This document shows positions 28,074 to 37,237 of a stretch of 47,594 bases of DNA, in pieces. Made by a program: the position numbers and the translations under genes. The stretch is taken from NCBI GenBank assembly GCA_902622625.1, contig CACNQS010000010.1, positions 1 to 47,594 of the forward strand. Reading direction: 5' to 3'. This stretch comes from an uncultured Prochlorococcus sp. (lineage in GTDB: Bacteria > Cyanobacteriota > Cyanobacteriia > PCC-6307 > Cyanobiaceae). The first letter of the stretch is position 1, and each line of letters starts with the position of its first letter. The notes beneath the pieces are model-generated. The model worked only from the letters and a program-made list of their open reading frames with translations, searched no databases and was not told the origin of the DNA.

Positions 28074-29599
28074 TTATTATCTATTCCTCTAAAAACATTT
28101 TGAACATTTTGATCAGGCACAACTCTGTGAGGGGCACCACTAAATATTTGTTCAAAATTAGAAAAAGAGTCCCTAATTTCTGGGCCACTATTTGTAATGA
28201 TAAATTCTCTTATTCGTTTATCATGCCATGATCCCCGCATTTTAAAAACATTTAAAGCTCGTGCCATCTCACCTTTTATTTCTACATATTGAAGCAACAA
28301 TATGGTGTCTGTAATTGTTGAAATATGAGAATCAGTTATAGAATGACTTCCCATAAATTCTTCAGCAGTATTAGTAAAAAAGCCCGCTATTTCCTCTTGT
28401 TTTGTATAACCGGTAACAGCAATTACAAACTGCCTAAATGCGTTCAAACTTACACCTCTGGCTAATGCAGAGAGAGAATCAATTGCCATTCTTTTTGGTT
28501 TAAATTGATTAATTTGCGTTTTTATAATTTGTAAGTGATCCTCTAAACCAGTTGATTCAGGATATGCACAAATAATTTTTAATAATCCATCACTTTCCAT
28601 TTTTTCAAAATCTATACCCCAGCTAGTAGCATTTCTAAGCAATTGAGCCCTAGATTCTTCATATGCAAAAAGTATTGCTCTTTCATTGTTGTTATAAGCA
28701 TCTTCAACAAATTTCGATACAAGCATTGTTTTGCCCGTACCAGTTGCTCCAGTTGCGAGAATAATGGAATCTTGAAAATATCCTCCACCACACATATCAT
28801 CAAGATCTTTAACTCCAGAGCTAATCCTAATATTTGAGGATCTCTGCGTTAATCTCATTGCGCCTAAGGCAAACACACTTATTCCATCCATTCCCATAGT
28901 AAATGGATATTCACCTTTCATATGTACAGTACCTCTTAACTTCAAAACTTCTAGAGTTCTTCTTCTCTTCTCTGATTCAAGAACATTTCTTAATAAGACT
29001 ACATTATCAGATACAAATTCTTCTACACCATATCTAGCAATTGGTCCGTAATCATCCACCCTTTCTGTAGTCATAACGGTTGTCACACCTATTTCTTTTA
29101 ATCTTGCTATCAATCTAAATATTTCCCTTCTAACAACGTAAATTGCATCATACTGTTGAAAGACAGCGGTTATCGAATCTATTGCAACTCTTTTAGCCTT
29201 ATATTTTCTAATTGCATAACTAATTCTTTCGATAAGACCAGACAAGTCAAAGTTACCCGCCACATCCTGACCATCAGGATCAGGAGATGCGTCCAAAATA
29301 AAAAGTTTATTCTGATCAATTAATTCTTGTAAATCCCAACCAAAACTTGCCGCATTTCTAATAATATCTAAAGGTGATTCCTCAAATGTTACAAAGATTC
29401 CAGGCTCATCAAAATTACAAATTCCGTGATGTAAATATTGCAGAGAGAAAACAGTTTTACCAGTTCCTGAGGTGCCACTAACAAGTGTACTTCGAGATAC
29501 AGGCAACCCACCCCTACAAACATCATCAAAACCTTCTATTCCAGTTGGTAATTTTTGGACTTGCATTTTATTTGATTTGCCAAATTTCTTATCATTCAT
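28070..29599 (-). CDS. kaiC: Circadian clock ATPase/kinase KaiC
   Basis: 509 residues with two RecA-like rings. CI has Walker A GTSGTGKT (42-49) and catalytic Glu pair E73/E74; CII has GATGTGKT (284-291) and E314/E315. The phosphorylation pair is S427-T428 in SHIST, equal to S431-T432 of S. elongatus. The C-terminal tail after SGAP is about 10 residues shorter than the 519-residue S. elongatus protein and diverged (ends FRGIDNN). This tail is where KaiA binds, so its change fits the absence of kaiA. It lies 71 bases after kaiB in the same direction. Confidence 0.97.
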   Translation of the reverse strand: MNDKKFGKSNKMQVQKLPTGIEGFDDVCRGGLPVSRSTLVSGTSGTGKTVFSLQYLHHGICNFDEPGIFVTFEESPLDIIRNAASFGWDLQELIDQNKLFILDASPDPDGQDVAGNFDLSGLIERISYAIRKYKAKRVAIDSITAVFQQYDAIYVVRREIFRLIARLKEIGVTTVMTTERVDDYGPIARYGVEEFVSDNVVLLRNVLESEKRRRTLEVLKLRGTVHMKGEYPFTMGMDGISVFALGAMRLTQRSSNIRISSGVKDLDDMCGGGYFQDSIILATGATGTGKTMLVSKFVEDAYNNNERAILFAYEESRAQLLRNATSWGIDFEKMESDGLLKIICAYPESTGLEDHLQIIKTQINQFKPKRMAIDSLSALARGVSLNAFRQFVIAVTGYTKQEEIAGFFTNTAEEFMGSHSITDSHISTITDTILLLQYVEIKGEMARALNVFKMRGSWHDKRIREFIITNSGPEIRDSFSNFEQIFSGAPHRVVPDQNVQNVFRGIDNN

Positions 29600-29670
29600 A
29601 GTTTTGTGCTAATTAAACAAAAATAAAATAAATTCAAAATTTATTTTATTTTTTAAAAGTTTAATTTGTA

Positions 29671-29988
29671 TTATTTATCTCCACTATATTCAGTTTCAGT
29701 TAATTCATCAAAAAGAAGATCTAAACCAATTAAAACTTTTTCTCTATCTGAAAGATCACCTATTATTTTTCTAACTGGTGGCGGTAAAATTTTAGCTAAC
29801 GTAGGAGTGGCTAAAATTTTATCCTCTTCTGCAAGTTGTGGTTGCTTAAGTACATCGATTACCTTCAAAGCATAAACTCCTTTGAATTCATTATCTAAAA
29901 TTTCTCTCAAGGTATTTAAAGCTCTCATCGAATTAGGAGTATTTCCAGCAACATAGAGTTTTAAAATATATGTTTTCCTTGCTGCCAT
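29671..29988 (-). CDS. kaiB: Circadian clock protein KaiB
   Basis: 105-residue thioredoxin-like, fold-switching protein that binds the KaiC CI ring. [19 protein letters not shown] at the start and [20 protein letters not shown] are diagnostic; the acidic C terminus is also typical. It is first in a kaiBC operon. The neighbouring 143 bases up to rplU contain no kaiA, unlike in marine Synechococcus, where kaiA sits exactly there. Confidence 0.97.
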   Translation of the reverse strand: MAARKTYILKLYVAGNTPNSMRALNTLREILDNEFKGVYALKVIDVLKQPQLAEEDKILATPTLAKILPPPVRKIIGDLSDREKVLIGLDLLFDELTETEYSGDK

Positions 29989-30082
29989 CGTTATAGTTCC
30001 TGAATAGATATAAAAGATTTAAAACAACCCTTGACTTATTACACTACAAAATAAGAAAATAAACAAACAATTATGATTGCTT

Positions 30083-30117
30083 ATTGGGCTTAATCAAATA
30101 ATTAATTTGAGCCTAAT
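30083..30117 (+). promoter_or_regulatory. Hairpin in the rplU leader
   Basis: ATTGGGCT ... AGCCTAAT form an 8-bp stem with one G-T wobble, extendable by three weaker pairs. It ends 14 bases before the rplU ATG, so it would lie in the 5' untranslated RNA if transcription starts upstream. An autoregulatory L21 leader or an operator is possible; neither is shown. Confidence 0.35.
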
Positions 30118-30131
30118 AGCGTCTTTAAGAT

Positions 30132-30575
30132 ATGACAAATTCTAAAAACTCCTCAAATAATTCTTCTGAAAGTAATGAATTGTATGCAATAGCAGAAACT
30201 TCAGGTCAACAATTTTGGTTCGAAGTTGATAGATACTATGACATAGACAGGTTAAATGCAAACGAGAAAGACAAGATAACACTAGAAAAAGTTTTAGTTT
30301 TAAAGGACAATGAGTCCATAACTATAGGTAAACCATACGTTAAAGATGCCAAAATTGAATTAGAAGTAGTTTCTCATAAAAGAGATAAGAAGATTCTTGT
30401 ATACAAGATGCGTCCAAAGAAAAAGACAAGAAGAAAAATGGGTCACAGACAAGAACTTACAAGAGTTATGGTAAAATCTATAAAAATAGGAAAGAGTTCT
30501 CCTAAGTCTTCTTCTAAAAAGGAAGAAACTGTTAAAAAGGAAACTAAACCAAAATCCGAAAAATCTACCAATTAA
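30132..30575 (+). CDS. rplU: 50S ribosomal protein L21
   Basis: L21 beta-barrel core spans about residues 14-118 (LYAIAETSGQQFWFEVDRYY, then VLVLKDN and KMRPKKKTRRKMGHRQ, the rRNA-binding loop). A C-terminal tail of about 30 residues rich in Lys, Ser and Glu makes it longer (147) than the roughly 103 residues of E. coli L21. It is followed by rpmA after 9 bases in the usual rplU-rpmA operon. Confidence 0.97.
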   Translation: MTNSKNSSNNSSESNELYAIAETSGQQFWFEVDRYYDIDRLNANEKDKITLEKVLVLKDNESITIGKPYVKDAKIELEVVSHKRDKKILVYKMRPKKKTRRKMGHRQELTRVMVKSIKIGKSSPKSSSKKEETVKKETKPKSEKSTN

Positions 30576-30584
30576 ACACTTCTA

Positions 30585-30845
30585 ATGGCACATAAAAAAG
30601 GAACAGGTTCTACCAGAAACGGAAGAGATTCAAATTCCAAAAGATTGGGTGTAAAAGCTTATGGAGGAGAAAAAGTAACCGCTGGATCAATTATAATTCG
30701 CCAAAGAGGCACATCTTTTTTGCCGGGGATCAATGTCGGGAAAGGTAAAGATGACACCCTCTTTGCACTTAAAGAAGGAACAGTAAGTTTCGAAAGCATA
30801 AAAAGAAATTTAAGAAATAGAAAAAGAGTTAATATAGTTATCTAA
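30585..30845 (+). CDS. rpmA: 50S ribosomal protein L27
   Basis: 86 residues starting [20 protein letters not shown], the flexible N terminus that reaches the peptidyl transferase centre; it has no cleavable Firmicutes-type extension. [20 protein letters not shown] is the conserved core. Its end overlaps a convergent methyltransferase gene by 8 bases. Confidence 0.98.
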   Translation: MAHKKGTGSTRNGRDSNSKRLGVKAYGGEKVTAGSIIIRQRGTSFLPGINVGKGKDDTLFALKEGTVSFESIKRNLRNRKRVNIVI

Positions 30846-31578
30846 TTTTCTTATAAGCTCTTGTAGTTATGAGAATTGGATGAAATACTTCTAAAAAATT
30901 TGATTGAAGAGTCTCAAAAAACTTTTCAACAATATGAATATCGTCGATGTGAAACGGATATTCATTCTTATCCCCTTTGTAAAAATACCAATTAAATAGA
31001 GCAATAGAATTACTATCCATAATCTTACGGAAATTATTAATTTGAGAAGTTGGATCTGAAAGATGTTCCAAAACATCAAGACAAACTATCGTATCAAATT
31101 TCGATATTTGTGTATCTTGAATTGTCGTACAGAAAGTAAGTTTTTTCTCAACTCCTAATTTCTTAGCCCTGTATTCAACAAAATTTCTATTTGTTTGATT
31201 AATATCTACAAAAAAAACATGTTTAACTTTTGAAGACATTGCGTTAGCTAAGGCATGCGTACCAATCCCACCTCCAAAATCCAAAACTAAATCTCTAGAA
31301 AATCTTTGCTGAAGTTTTAAAGTATCAGCAATGTAGTCCCTACTTGTAATGTGCCAAGCAGCTAAATCAGCTACATGCCTATCTCCTACAATCTCAGTAT
31401 AAAAATCTGAAACATCATTCAAAGCATCTCCAGGATGTGAATTTGCCAAATTCATCTTTGCATTTGCAAGGAATCCATCTAAATCACATTCTTTAATAGA
31501 TAAGTATTCCATTAAATGTGATTTCAAATTAAAAGCATTATCTAAAAACTCTTTTACAATAAAATTATTGTTTTCCAA
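30838..31578 (-). CDS. Class I SAM-dependent methyltransferase, substrate unknown
   Basis: 246 residues. The Rossmann-type SAM motif is [13 protein letters not shown] (GGGIG 102-106), followed by FFVDINQ with D125 at the end of strand 2 and [16 protein letters not shown] as the post-motif. About 90 residues precede the SAM fold, including [19 protein letters not shown]. The start is TTG. The fold is confident, but nothing shows the methyl acceptor. It is transcribed towards rpmA and divergently from truB. Confidence 0.8.
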   Translation of the reverse strand: MENNNFIVKEFLDNAFNLKSHLMEYLSIKECDLDGFLANAKMNLANSHPGDALNDVSDFYTEIVGDRHVADLAAWHITSRDYIADTLKLQQRFSRDLVLDFGGGIGTHALANAMSSKVKHVFFVDINQTNRNFVEYRAKKLGVEKKLTFCTTIQDTQISKFDTIVCLDVLEHLSDPTSQINNFRKIMDSNSIALFNWYFYKGDKNEYPFHIDDIHIVEKFFETLQSNFLEVFHPILITTRAYKKIR

Positions 31579-31653
31579 TTTCTTACTTTAATATCCGATA
31601 CCAAAATCATAGGATGGTTATAAATTTTTCTCAAAGTATTCTTAATATTAAAT

Positions 31654-32577
31654 ATGGAAACTAAAGATGGATTCTTGGTAATTAATAAAGATAAAGGATG
31701 TACCTCCCATGATTGTGTTAAACAAATAAGGAAGTTACTTAATACAAAAAAGGTCGGTCACACAGGAACTCTTGATCCAGAAGTTATAGGAACATTACCA
31801 ATCGCGATAGGCAGTGCAACAAGATTTATTCAATATCTTCCTCAGGGTAAAACTTACATAGGACAAATTAAATTAGGGATAAGAACTAACACTGATGATA
31901 TTCACGGGGAAATAATTAATCAAAAAAGTTGGCCTAAAATCAGTGATGAAAAATTAGATCAATACTTAAATAGATTTAGAGGAATTATTAAACAAATGCC
32001 GCCGAAAGTATCTAGTGTGCACGTTGATGGTGAGAGAGCTTATAAAAAATGTTTAAGGAATGAAAATTTTGAATTGCCGCCAAGACAAGTAAAAATAGAC
32101 GAACTTACTTTGATGAAATGGGACCAAATAAATGGAATTGTAGAAATAAAAATCAAATGTTCAGCTGGCACATATATAAGAGCAATTGCAAGAGATTTAG
32201 GAGAAATTCTTAATTCTGAAGGTTGCCTTCTTCAACTTAAAAGAATTTCAGCTTGTGGCTTTGATGAACAAAACTCGATAAAAATATCTGATATCGAAAA
32301 AGAAAAAAGGGGGGAAAGTTCAAAAAATTTTATTGTTCCAACAATTTCTGCTCTTAATCACATTTCAACATTTACCTTAAGTAATGAAGAACAAATCAAT
32401 TTTTGGCAAACAGGAAGAGCAATTAGATTTGATATTAATTACTTTATAAAAAGCAAGTCTTTTGATTGTGAAAAACCTATAAAAGTAATCGATCAAAAAC
32501 AAACACTACTCGGGATTGGCTTCTTTAATAAAGATCTATCTTATATAAATCCAAAATTAGTCCTTAATGCTAAATAA
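31654..32577 (+). CDS. truB: tRNA pseudouridine-55 synthase
   Basis: Makes pseudouridine at position 55 of the T loop in tRNAs. The catalytic Asp is D41 in [18 protein letters not shown], where the usual ATGVLP is replaced by VIGTLP. GHTGTLD, the [16 protein letters not shown] motif and [16 protein letters not shown] are all present. 307 residues including a C-terminal PUA-like part. Its position next to rplU-rpmA is shared by related cyanobacteria as far as I recall. Confidence 0.95.
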   Translation: METKDGFLVINKDKGCTSHDCVKQIRKLLNTKKVGHTGTLDPEVIGTLPIAIGSATRFIQYLPQGKTYIGQIKLGIRTNTDDIHGEIINQKSWPKISDEKLDQYLNRFRGIIKQMPPKVSSVHVDGERAYKKCLRNENFELPPRQVKIDELTLMKWDQINGIVEIKIKCSAGTYIRAIARDLGEILNSEGCLLQLKRISACGFDEQNSIKISDIEKEKRGESSKNFIVPTISALNHISTFTLSNEEQINFWQTGRAIRFDINYFIKSKSFDCEKPIKVIDQKQTLLGIGFFNKDLSYINPKLVLNAK

Positions 32578-32580
32578 CTT

Positions 32581-33756
32581 CTATAGGTAATCATTTCTAA
32601 AAGGTTTAATCTGCACACCCCTATAAAAATGCTTTAATATTCTTTCAGCTTTTTGACCTCTAGAAGCCAGATATTTAGCACCCCATTGACTCATTCCTAC
32701 TCCATGACCTGATCCTTGACCAAAAACTATCAAACCTTTTTTTGAGGGAAATTTATTGTTTAATTCTTCCTCAAAAAATTTAAATCTCACAAAATTACTT
32801 TTTAGACCTAATCTTTTTCTTAAAACTACCCCAGATATTTGATCAGACCCATAAACCCCAATAAGTTTTACATTTTTCACCCTCCCGGTACTAGTAATAT
32901 CTATAATCTCTATATTTTTTAAACCTCCAATCTTGGGGAATAAATCTATTAATTCATTACTCGAAATTTTTTTTTGCCATCTAAATTTTGGATTATTTTT
33001 ATCAAAATCTTTCACACTTGTTAAATATGGATATTTATTCTTCCATACATCTTGACTATTTTCTGTCATTCCACCTGAGCTGCTATGAAACAAAGCATTA
33101 ATTAATTTATTTTTATAGGTCAAAACTAAAGATCTGGTACTTTTAACGGCTCTGATAGTTTTATAAGTTCTGGACTCCAACCCATTATAGACTTGGTTTT
33201 TCTGGGTTGAATCTATGTCAAATAAATTATTTCCCTTTTGCTTTAAAGCATAAGTTCTTGAGGCAATTGCTTGTGCTTTTAACGCTTCAATAGGCCATTT
33301 TGTTGGCATCTCTGAGCCCACTACACTACTAAGGTATTTTTCTATTCCTAAAACATTCACTACCAATATTTCAGAATCAAGTACGAAGAGATTAAGCTTA
33401 CCAGAAAATCTTTTCTGACCTACCCATATACCTCTTCCATCAAAAGATCTAATTTGAAATTGTTGATTATTTTTTAAGTCATATTTTTTTTGTTTATTTT
33501 TATCAAAATATAAAATTTTTCTATTTTTCTCATTTTTCAAAGTTAACCCTTTTATTTTTTTACTTGAAAAAAATTCCCCATCTATGATTAGAGGAATTGA
33601 TCTATCTGATCTAATCCTTAAATTGTTATTTTTTGATATCAAAACTCTAATTCTTGGCTCTCTAGATGCAAAAACACCTTGACTCTGAAAAACACAAATA
33701 AATAAAATGGTAATCAGGCAGTATTTCCTATAATTATTTTTAAATTTAAGTATCAC
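32581..33756 (-). CDS. SpoIID/LytB-domain protein
   Basis: 391 residues from a GTG start, with an N-terminal signal peptide (about residues 12-30, ending GVFA). The SpoIID domain is recognised by VVGSEMPTKWPIEALKAQAI followed by ASRTYAL, FHSSSGGMTENSQDVW and GQGSGHGVGMSQWGAKYLA. SpoIID proteins of sporulating bacteria are lytic transglycosylases that act on peptidoglycan; in cyanobacteria the role is probably cell-wall remodelling or amidase enhancement. It is convergent with truB after 3 bases. Confidence 0.88.
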   Translation of the reverse strand: MILKFKNNYRKYCLITILFICVFQSQGVFASREPRIRVLISKNNNLRIRSDRSIPLIIDGEFFSSKKIKGLTLKNEKNRKILYFDKNKQKKYDLKNNQQFQIRSFDGRGIWVGQKRFSGKLNLFVLDSEILVVNVLGIEKYLSSVVGSEMPTKWPIEALKAQAIASRTYALKQKGNNLFDIDSTQKNQVYNGLESRTYKTIRAVKSTRSLVLTYKNKLINALFHSSSGGMTENSQDVWKNKYPYLTSVKDFDKNNPKFRWQKKISSNELIDLFPKIGGLKNIEIIDITSTGRVKNVKLIGVYGSDQISGVVLRKRLGLKSNFVRFKFFEEELNNKFPSKKGLIVFGQGSGHGVGMSQWGAKYLASRGQKAERILKHFYRGVQIKPFRNDYL

Positions 33757-33845
33757 TTTGTTTAAAAAACAAATGCTTAATTTGCCTAAGTTTGACTAAA
33801 AGTCTAGATTTAATCCAGATATAAAAATAAAAATATCATAAATAA

Positions 33846-34784
33846 GTGAATATCACCTTCTTAGGAACAAGCTCAGGGGTCCCATCCTTAACGAGAAATG
33901 TATCTTCCCTAGCACTAAAATTATCACAATCTTCAGAAGTTTGGCTTTTTGATTGTGGAGAGGGAACGCAACATCAAATAATGAAAAGCAATATTAAATC
34001 TTCTCAAATCAAGAAAATATTTATTACACACATGCATGGAGATCATATTTATGGTTTACCTGGACTTTTGGCTACCTTAGGTTTATCAGGAAATAGTCAG
34101 GGTATTGAAATTTACGGTCCTTCAGAGTTGAAAAGTTTTATAAATTCTGCACTTAGAAGTAGTTTTTGCAAATTATCGTTCCCATTGCATTTTGTAGAAG
34201 TTGAAAATTTTGCATCAGAAAAAAAAATCCTATTTGAAAACAACAAAATAAAAGTTAACTGCGCCTGTCTTAAACATAAAATACCTGCTTATGGTTATCG
34301 AGTCAGTGAAAAAGATAAACCAGGTGTATTTGATATCAAAAAAGCAGAGTCTCTAAAAATAGCACCTGGACCAATTTATTCAGAACTGCAACAAGGTAAA
34401 AAAGTAGTATTAGCAGATGGTAGGAAATTTGATGGGAAAGAATTCTGTGGACCTCCTAGAGAGGGTGAAAGTTTTGTTTATTGCACAGATACAGTCTTTA
34501 GCGAATCAGCTGTTTCACTATCAAAAAATGCTGATCTACTCGTACATGAATCGACTTTTTCAGAAGAGGATGAAAGCATGGCCTACGAAAAATTACATTC
34601 CACAACAATCATGGCTGCCAAAACAGCATTATTATCTAACACAAAAAAATTAATTATTACCCATCTAAGTCCAAGATATACCAATAAAAATTCAATTACC
34701 CCAAGCGATTTGCTTAAAGAAGCTCAAAAAGTTTTTCCAAATACTCAGCTCGCAAGAGATTTTCTAACCGAAGAAATAAAATAA
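33846..34784 (+). CDS. rnz: Ribonuclease Z
   Basis: tRNA 3' processing endonuclease of the metallo-beta-lactamase fold. FLGTSSGVPS starts the protein, the zinc motif is HMHGDH (62-67), and later ligands are in CLKHKIPAYGYR, YCTDT and ITHLSPRY. 312 residues is the short bacterial form. The start is GTG. Neither tRNA gene in this window encodes CCA, so 3' trimming of the kind it performs is needed. Confidence 0.95.
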   Translation: MNITFLGTSSGVPSLTRNVSSLALKLSQSSEVWLFDCGEGTQHQIMKSNIKSSQIKKIFITHMHGDHIYGLPGLLATLGLSGNSQGIEIYGPSELKSFINSALRSSFCKLSFPLHFVEVENFASEKKILFENNKIKVNCACLKHKIPAYGYRVSEKDKPGVFDIKKAESLKIAPGPIYSELQQGKKVVLADGRKFDGKEFCGPPREGESFVYCTDTVFSESAVSLSKNADLLVHESTFSEEDESMAYEKLHSTTIMAAKTALLSNTKKLIITHLSPRYTNKNSITPSDLLKEAQKVFPNTQLARDFLTEEIK

Positions 34785-34858
34785 ACTGCAACATTTCGTG
34801 AGAAGAAGGGTCGTAAATGACCAACCCATGGAATAATAGTCTTAGGTTTTCTATATAG

Positions 34859-35419
34859 ATGTTGATCGAAATGGTTTCTATTTTTTCATCACTAAATAAG
34901 TCTTTTAAAAGACTATTTATTTTTCTTCCATTAATTATTGGTTTACTTTTTAATCCAATCTCATCATACGCACTCTATCCTAGTGATCCTTCATCAGTTG
35001 ACGTACTAAAAGACGATCTTCACGGTGCTGACCTGCATAATACTGAATATGTTAAATATGATTTATCTAATCAAGATTTAGGAGAAGCTAATCTTCAAGG
35101 AGCATATATGAGCGTAACAACTGCAAAAAACTCTAGTTTTAAAGGAGCCAATATGACAGACCTTATTGCATATGCAACACGCTTTGATAATGCTGATTTT
35201 ACAGATGCAAATCTTACTAATGGTGAGCTAATGAAAAGCGTATTTGATGGAGCAATTATTGAGGGAGCAGACTTTACTGATGCAAATCTTGATCTTTCTC
35301 AGAGAAAATCATTATGTGAAAGAGCTAGTGGTACTAACACGCAAACTGGAGTTAATACAATCGACAGTCTTGAATGCACAGGCTTAAAAGGTTACATGCC
35401 TCCAAAGCCAAAAGCATAA
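34859..35419 (+). CDS. Exported pentapeptide-repeat protein
   Basis: 186 residues: a signal sequence (about 18-40, ending SSYA), then pentapeptide repeats of the A(D/N)Lxx type from DLHGADLHNTEYVKYDLSNQ through GANMTDLIAYATRFDNADFT to GADFTDANL, about 15 units forming a right-handed beta helix. A C-terminal segment with two cysteines (KSLCERA and LECTGLK) could make a disulfide. It resembles lumenal pentapeptide proteins of cyanobacteria and chloroplasts (TL17/TL15-like). Function unknown. It is followed by a strong terminator. Confidence 0.85.
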   Translation: MLIEMVSIFSSLNKSFKRLFIFLPLIIGLLFNPISSYALYPSDPSSVDVLKDDLHGADLHNTEYVKYDLSNQDLGEANLQGAYMSVTTAKNSSFKGANMTDLIAYATRFDNADFTDANLTNGELMKSVFDGAIIEGADFTDANLDLSQRKSLCERASGTNTQTGVNTIDSLECTGLKGYMPPKPKA

Positions 35420-35428
35420 TATTTAAAG

Positions 35429-35797
35429 CTAACTATCTTCAGAAGGATAGATATTACCAGGCTCTTTTGAGCCTGTTTTTTTGCTATACCACCATTCTTG
35501 TATATCAGAAGAAAATTTCTTTGAAAAAAGAGTTATAACTGTCTCAACTGGTTTTGATCCAGGCTCCAAAATCTGTACTGAGTAAGATGGGCATTTTCTT
35601 GAAGCCATATCAGCAACGAACCTAGACCCTATTCTTCTCCAGCTAGGCTCCTTACTTCTCCAAGCAAGCCTTGAGCAAGGCCAAGGTAACTCTTCCCTAT
35701 CATAAAGTCTGCAACATGGACCTATTACCTTATAACTGTACTGACCTCCATAACTTGATTGAACACTGCCAGTCTTGAAAAATTCAAATTTATCCAT
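35429..35797 (-). CDS. Conserved cysteine-containing protein, unknown function
   Basis: 122 residues without signal or membrane helix. It has four cysteines (GPCCRLY, WPCSRLA and SRKCPSY) in a Trp- and Arg-rich context (LAWRSKEPSWRRIGSRF). I have the impression of a conserved cyanobacterial small protein but cannot name a family. The cysteines could bind a metal, which is speculation. It is the next gene downstream of petF on the same strand, but the petF terminator lies between. The tail of its coding region contains the plus-strand terminator of the pentapeptide gene. Confidence 0.7.
   Translation of the reverse strand: MDKFEFFKTGSVQSSYGGQYSYKVIGPCCRLYDREELPWPCSRLAWRSKEPSWRRIGSRFVADMASRKCPSYSVQILEPGSKPVETVITLFSKKFSSDIQEWWYSKKTGSKEPGNIYPSEDS
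35458..35482 (+). terminator. Intrinsic terminator after the pentapeptide-repeat gene
   Basis: CAGGCTC, loop TTTT, GAGCCTG, then seven T: a perfect 7-bp stem. It is 39 bases past the stop of the plus-strand gene and lies inside the last codons of the opposite-strand ORF. Confidence 0.9.
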
Positions 35798-35801
35798 TTA
35801 C

Positions 35802-35830
35802 AAAAAAAAGCCACCTTCATAGAGGGTGGC
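35802..35830 (-). terminator. Intrinsic terminator after petF
   Basis: On the minus strand: GCCACC, nine-base loop, GGTGGC, then eight T. It lies 46 bases after the petF stop and separates petF from the small gene at 35429-35797. Confidence 0.88.
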
Positions 35831-35875
35831 AGAGAAATAATGAATAATCAACTTAGAAAAGTTAAATTTTTATAA

Positions 35876-36175
35876 TTAATACAATTCTTCTTCAGCATGA
35901 GTTGTAATTGTTACGTCAGATGTTGGATAAGCAACACAAGTAAGAACAAAACCAGCTTCTAGTTGGTCGTCATCTAAGAAACTTTGATCTGATTGATCAA
36001 CACTACCTGAAGTAACTTTTCCAGCACATGTTGAACATGCTCCAGCTCTGCATGAATAAGGAAGGTCGATTCCTTGTTCTTCCGCTGCATCTAGGATGTA
36101 TTGGTCATCAGGTACTTCAATAGTTGAATTGAGACCTTCACCTTCGCTGATGAGTGTAACTTTGTAAGAAGCCAT
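35876..36175 (-). CDS. petF: Plant-type [2Fe-2S] ferredoxin
   Basis: 99-residue soluble electron carrier that accepts electrons from photosystem I and passes them to FNR and other enzymes. Cluster ligands C42, C47, C50 and C80 are in [10 protein letters not shown] and FVLTCVAYP. The protein is very acidic, as usual. It is a single gene with its own terminator and a 133-base upstream region containing an inverted-repeat pair. Confidence 0.97.
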   Translation of the reverse strand: MASYKVTLISEGEGLNSTIEVPDDQYILDAAEEQGIDLPYSCRAGACSTCAGKVTSGSVDQSDQSFLDDDQLEAGFVLTCVAYPTSDVTITTHAEEELY

Positions 36176-36208
36176 TTAAAAAAAAATTGTTGGTAATTAA
36201 TACCTATC

Positions 36209-36281
36209 TCATACATTTTTAACATCGATTAGGTCGATATGTGAGATTTTGAAGTAAAAAATGACACAATAAAATGTATGA
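36209..36281. repeat. Inverted repeat upstream of petF
   Basis: TCATACATTTT at 36209-36219 and its exact complement AAAATGTATGA at 36271-36281, 51 bases apart, in the petF promoter region. Between them, ATCGA TTAGG TCGAT (36224-36238) is a second small inverted repeat. They could be regulatory sites, but no factor is known to me. Confidence 0.4.
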
Positions 36282-36308
36282 AAGAGTATCTATAAGAAAA
36301 ACTTATAC

Positions 36309-37220
36309 TTAGGTTGAATTGCTGGTTTTTTGCGCAGAAATGCATGCCCAATCTTTTCTAGTTGATACATCCAATAATTTCAAGTCATTCTGAATTAATA
36401 TTTTTATAATTTCATCCTTTTGTGAATCCAGAATTCCACTGAAAATGACTTCCCCATTATTACTCAAGCACTTATAAATATTTGGAATCATTTCTTTTAT
36501 TACTTCAGCAAGAATGTTGCATAAAACAACATCAAATTTTTTTAGTTGATTTTTTAATATTACCTCATTAAAAGATCCCAAGTATGTATTTAAGTTTTTT
36601 AAATTACCGAAATTTAATTGAAAATTAGAGTTAGTTGAATTTATAGCTAAATAATCATTATCCACTGCACAAACCTCTTTAGCACCGAGCAATCTTGCGC
36701 CCACACTCAAAATCCCGCTACCACTCCCAATATCTAAGACCTTTTTATCAGAAAATACAATATTCTCCATTTTTTCCAGGCAAAGATAAGTCGAAGGGTG
36801 ACTTCCTGTACCAAAGGCGGCTCCAGGATCAATTTTTATGATTTGTTTATCCTTAAATTTTTTATTAAGATTTATCCAACAAGGCAATATTAAAAAATGA
36901 TTTCCTATTAATTCAGGCGCCCAATATTTCTTCCAACTTGTCAACCAATCCTCCTCTTTAATTATACTCCAATCAAAATATTGATTTTTAGGGGCATTAA
37001 TGTTTAGAAGTTTGCTTATTATTTTTTCAATGCCATTTCTAGAACTCTCGCCCCAATCATCAATTGGAAGCCATACATTCACTTCTTTTTTATTCTCATT
37101 TTTAATTAAGTATTCAAATGAAAAACTAAATATTCCCAGCTTATTTAATTTCCAAATAATAATTTCTTCATAATCACTTTCTATCAGAAAAGTTAGTTTA
37201 TACCAATCTTTAGTTTCCAT
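36309..37220 (-). CDS. prmA: Ribosomal protein L11 methyltransferase
   Basis: Trimethylates ribosomal protein L11. The diagnostic [19 protein letters not shown], then [20 protein letters not shown] (SAM motif I), and [12 protein letters not shown] with the NPPY-like catalytic region. The N-terminal substrate-recognition domain is divergent. 303 residues, normal. It follows serA by 17 bases on the minus strand, a likely operon. Confidence 0.94.
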   Translation of the reverse strand: METKDWYKLTFLIESDYEEIIIWKLNKLGIFSFSFEYLIKNENKKEVNVWLPIDDWGESSRNGIEKIISKLLNINAPKNQYFDWSIIKEEDWLTSWKKYWAPELIGNHFLILPCWINLNKKFKDKQIIKIDPGAAFGTGSHPSTYLCLEKMENIVFSDKKVLDIGSGSGILSVGARLLGAKEVCAVDNDYLAINSTNSNFQLNFGNLKNLNTYLGSFNEVILKNQLKKFDVVLCNILAEVIKEMIPNIYKCLSNNGEVIFSGILDSQKDEIIKILIQNDLKLLDVSTRKDWACISAQKTSNST

Positions 37221-37237
37221 TAACTATGCAAGCCACT

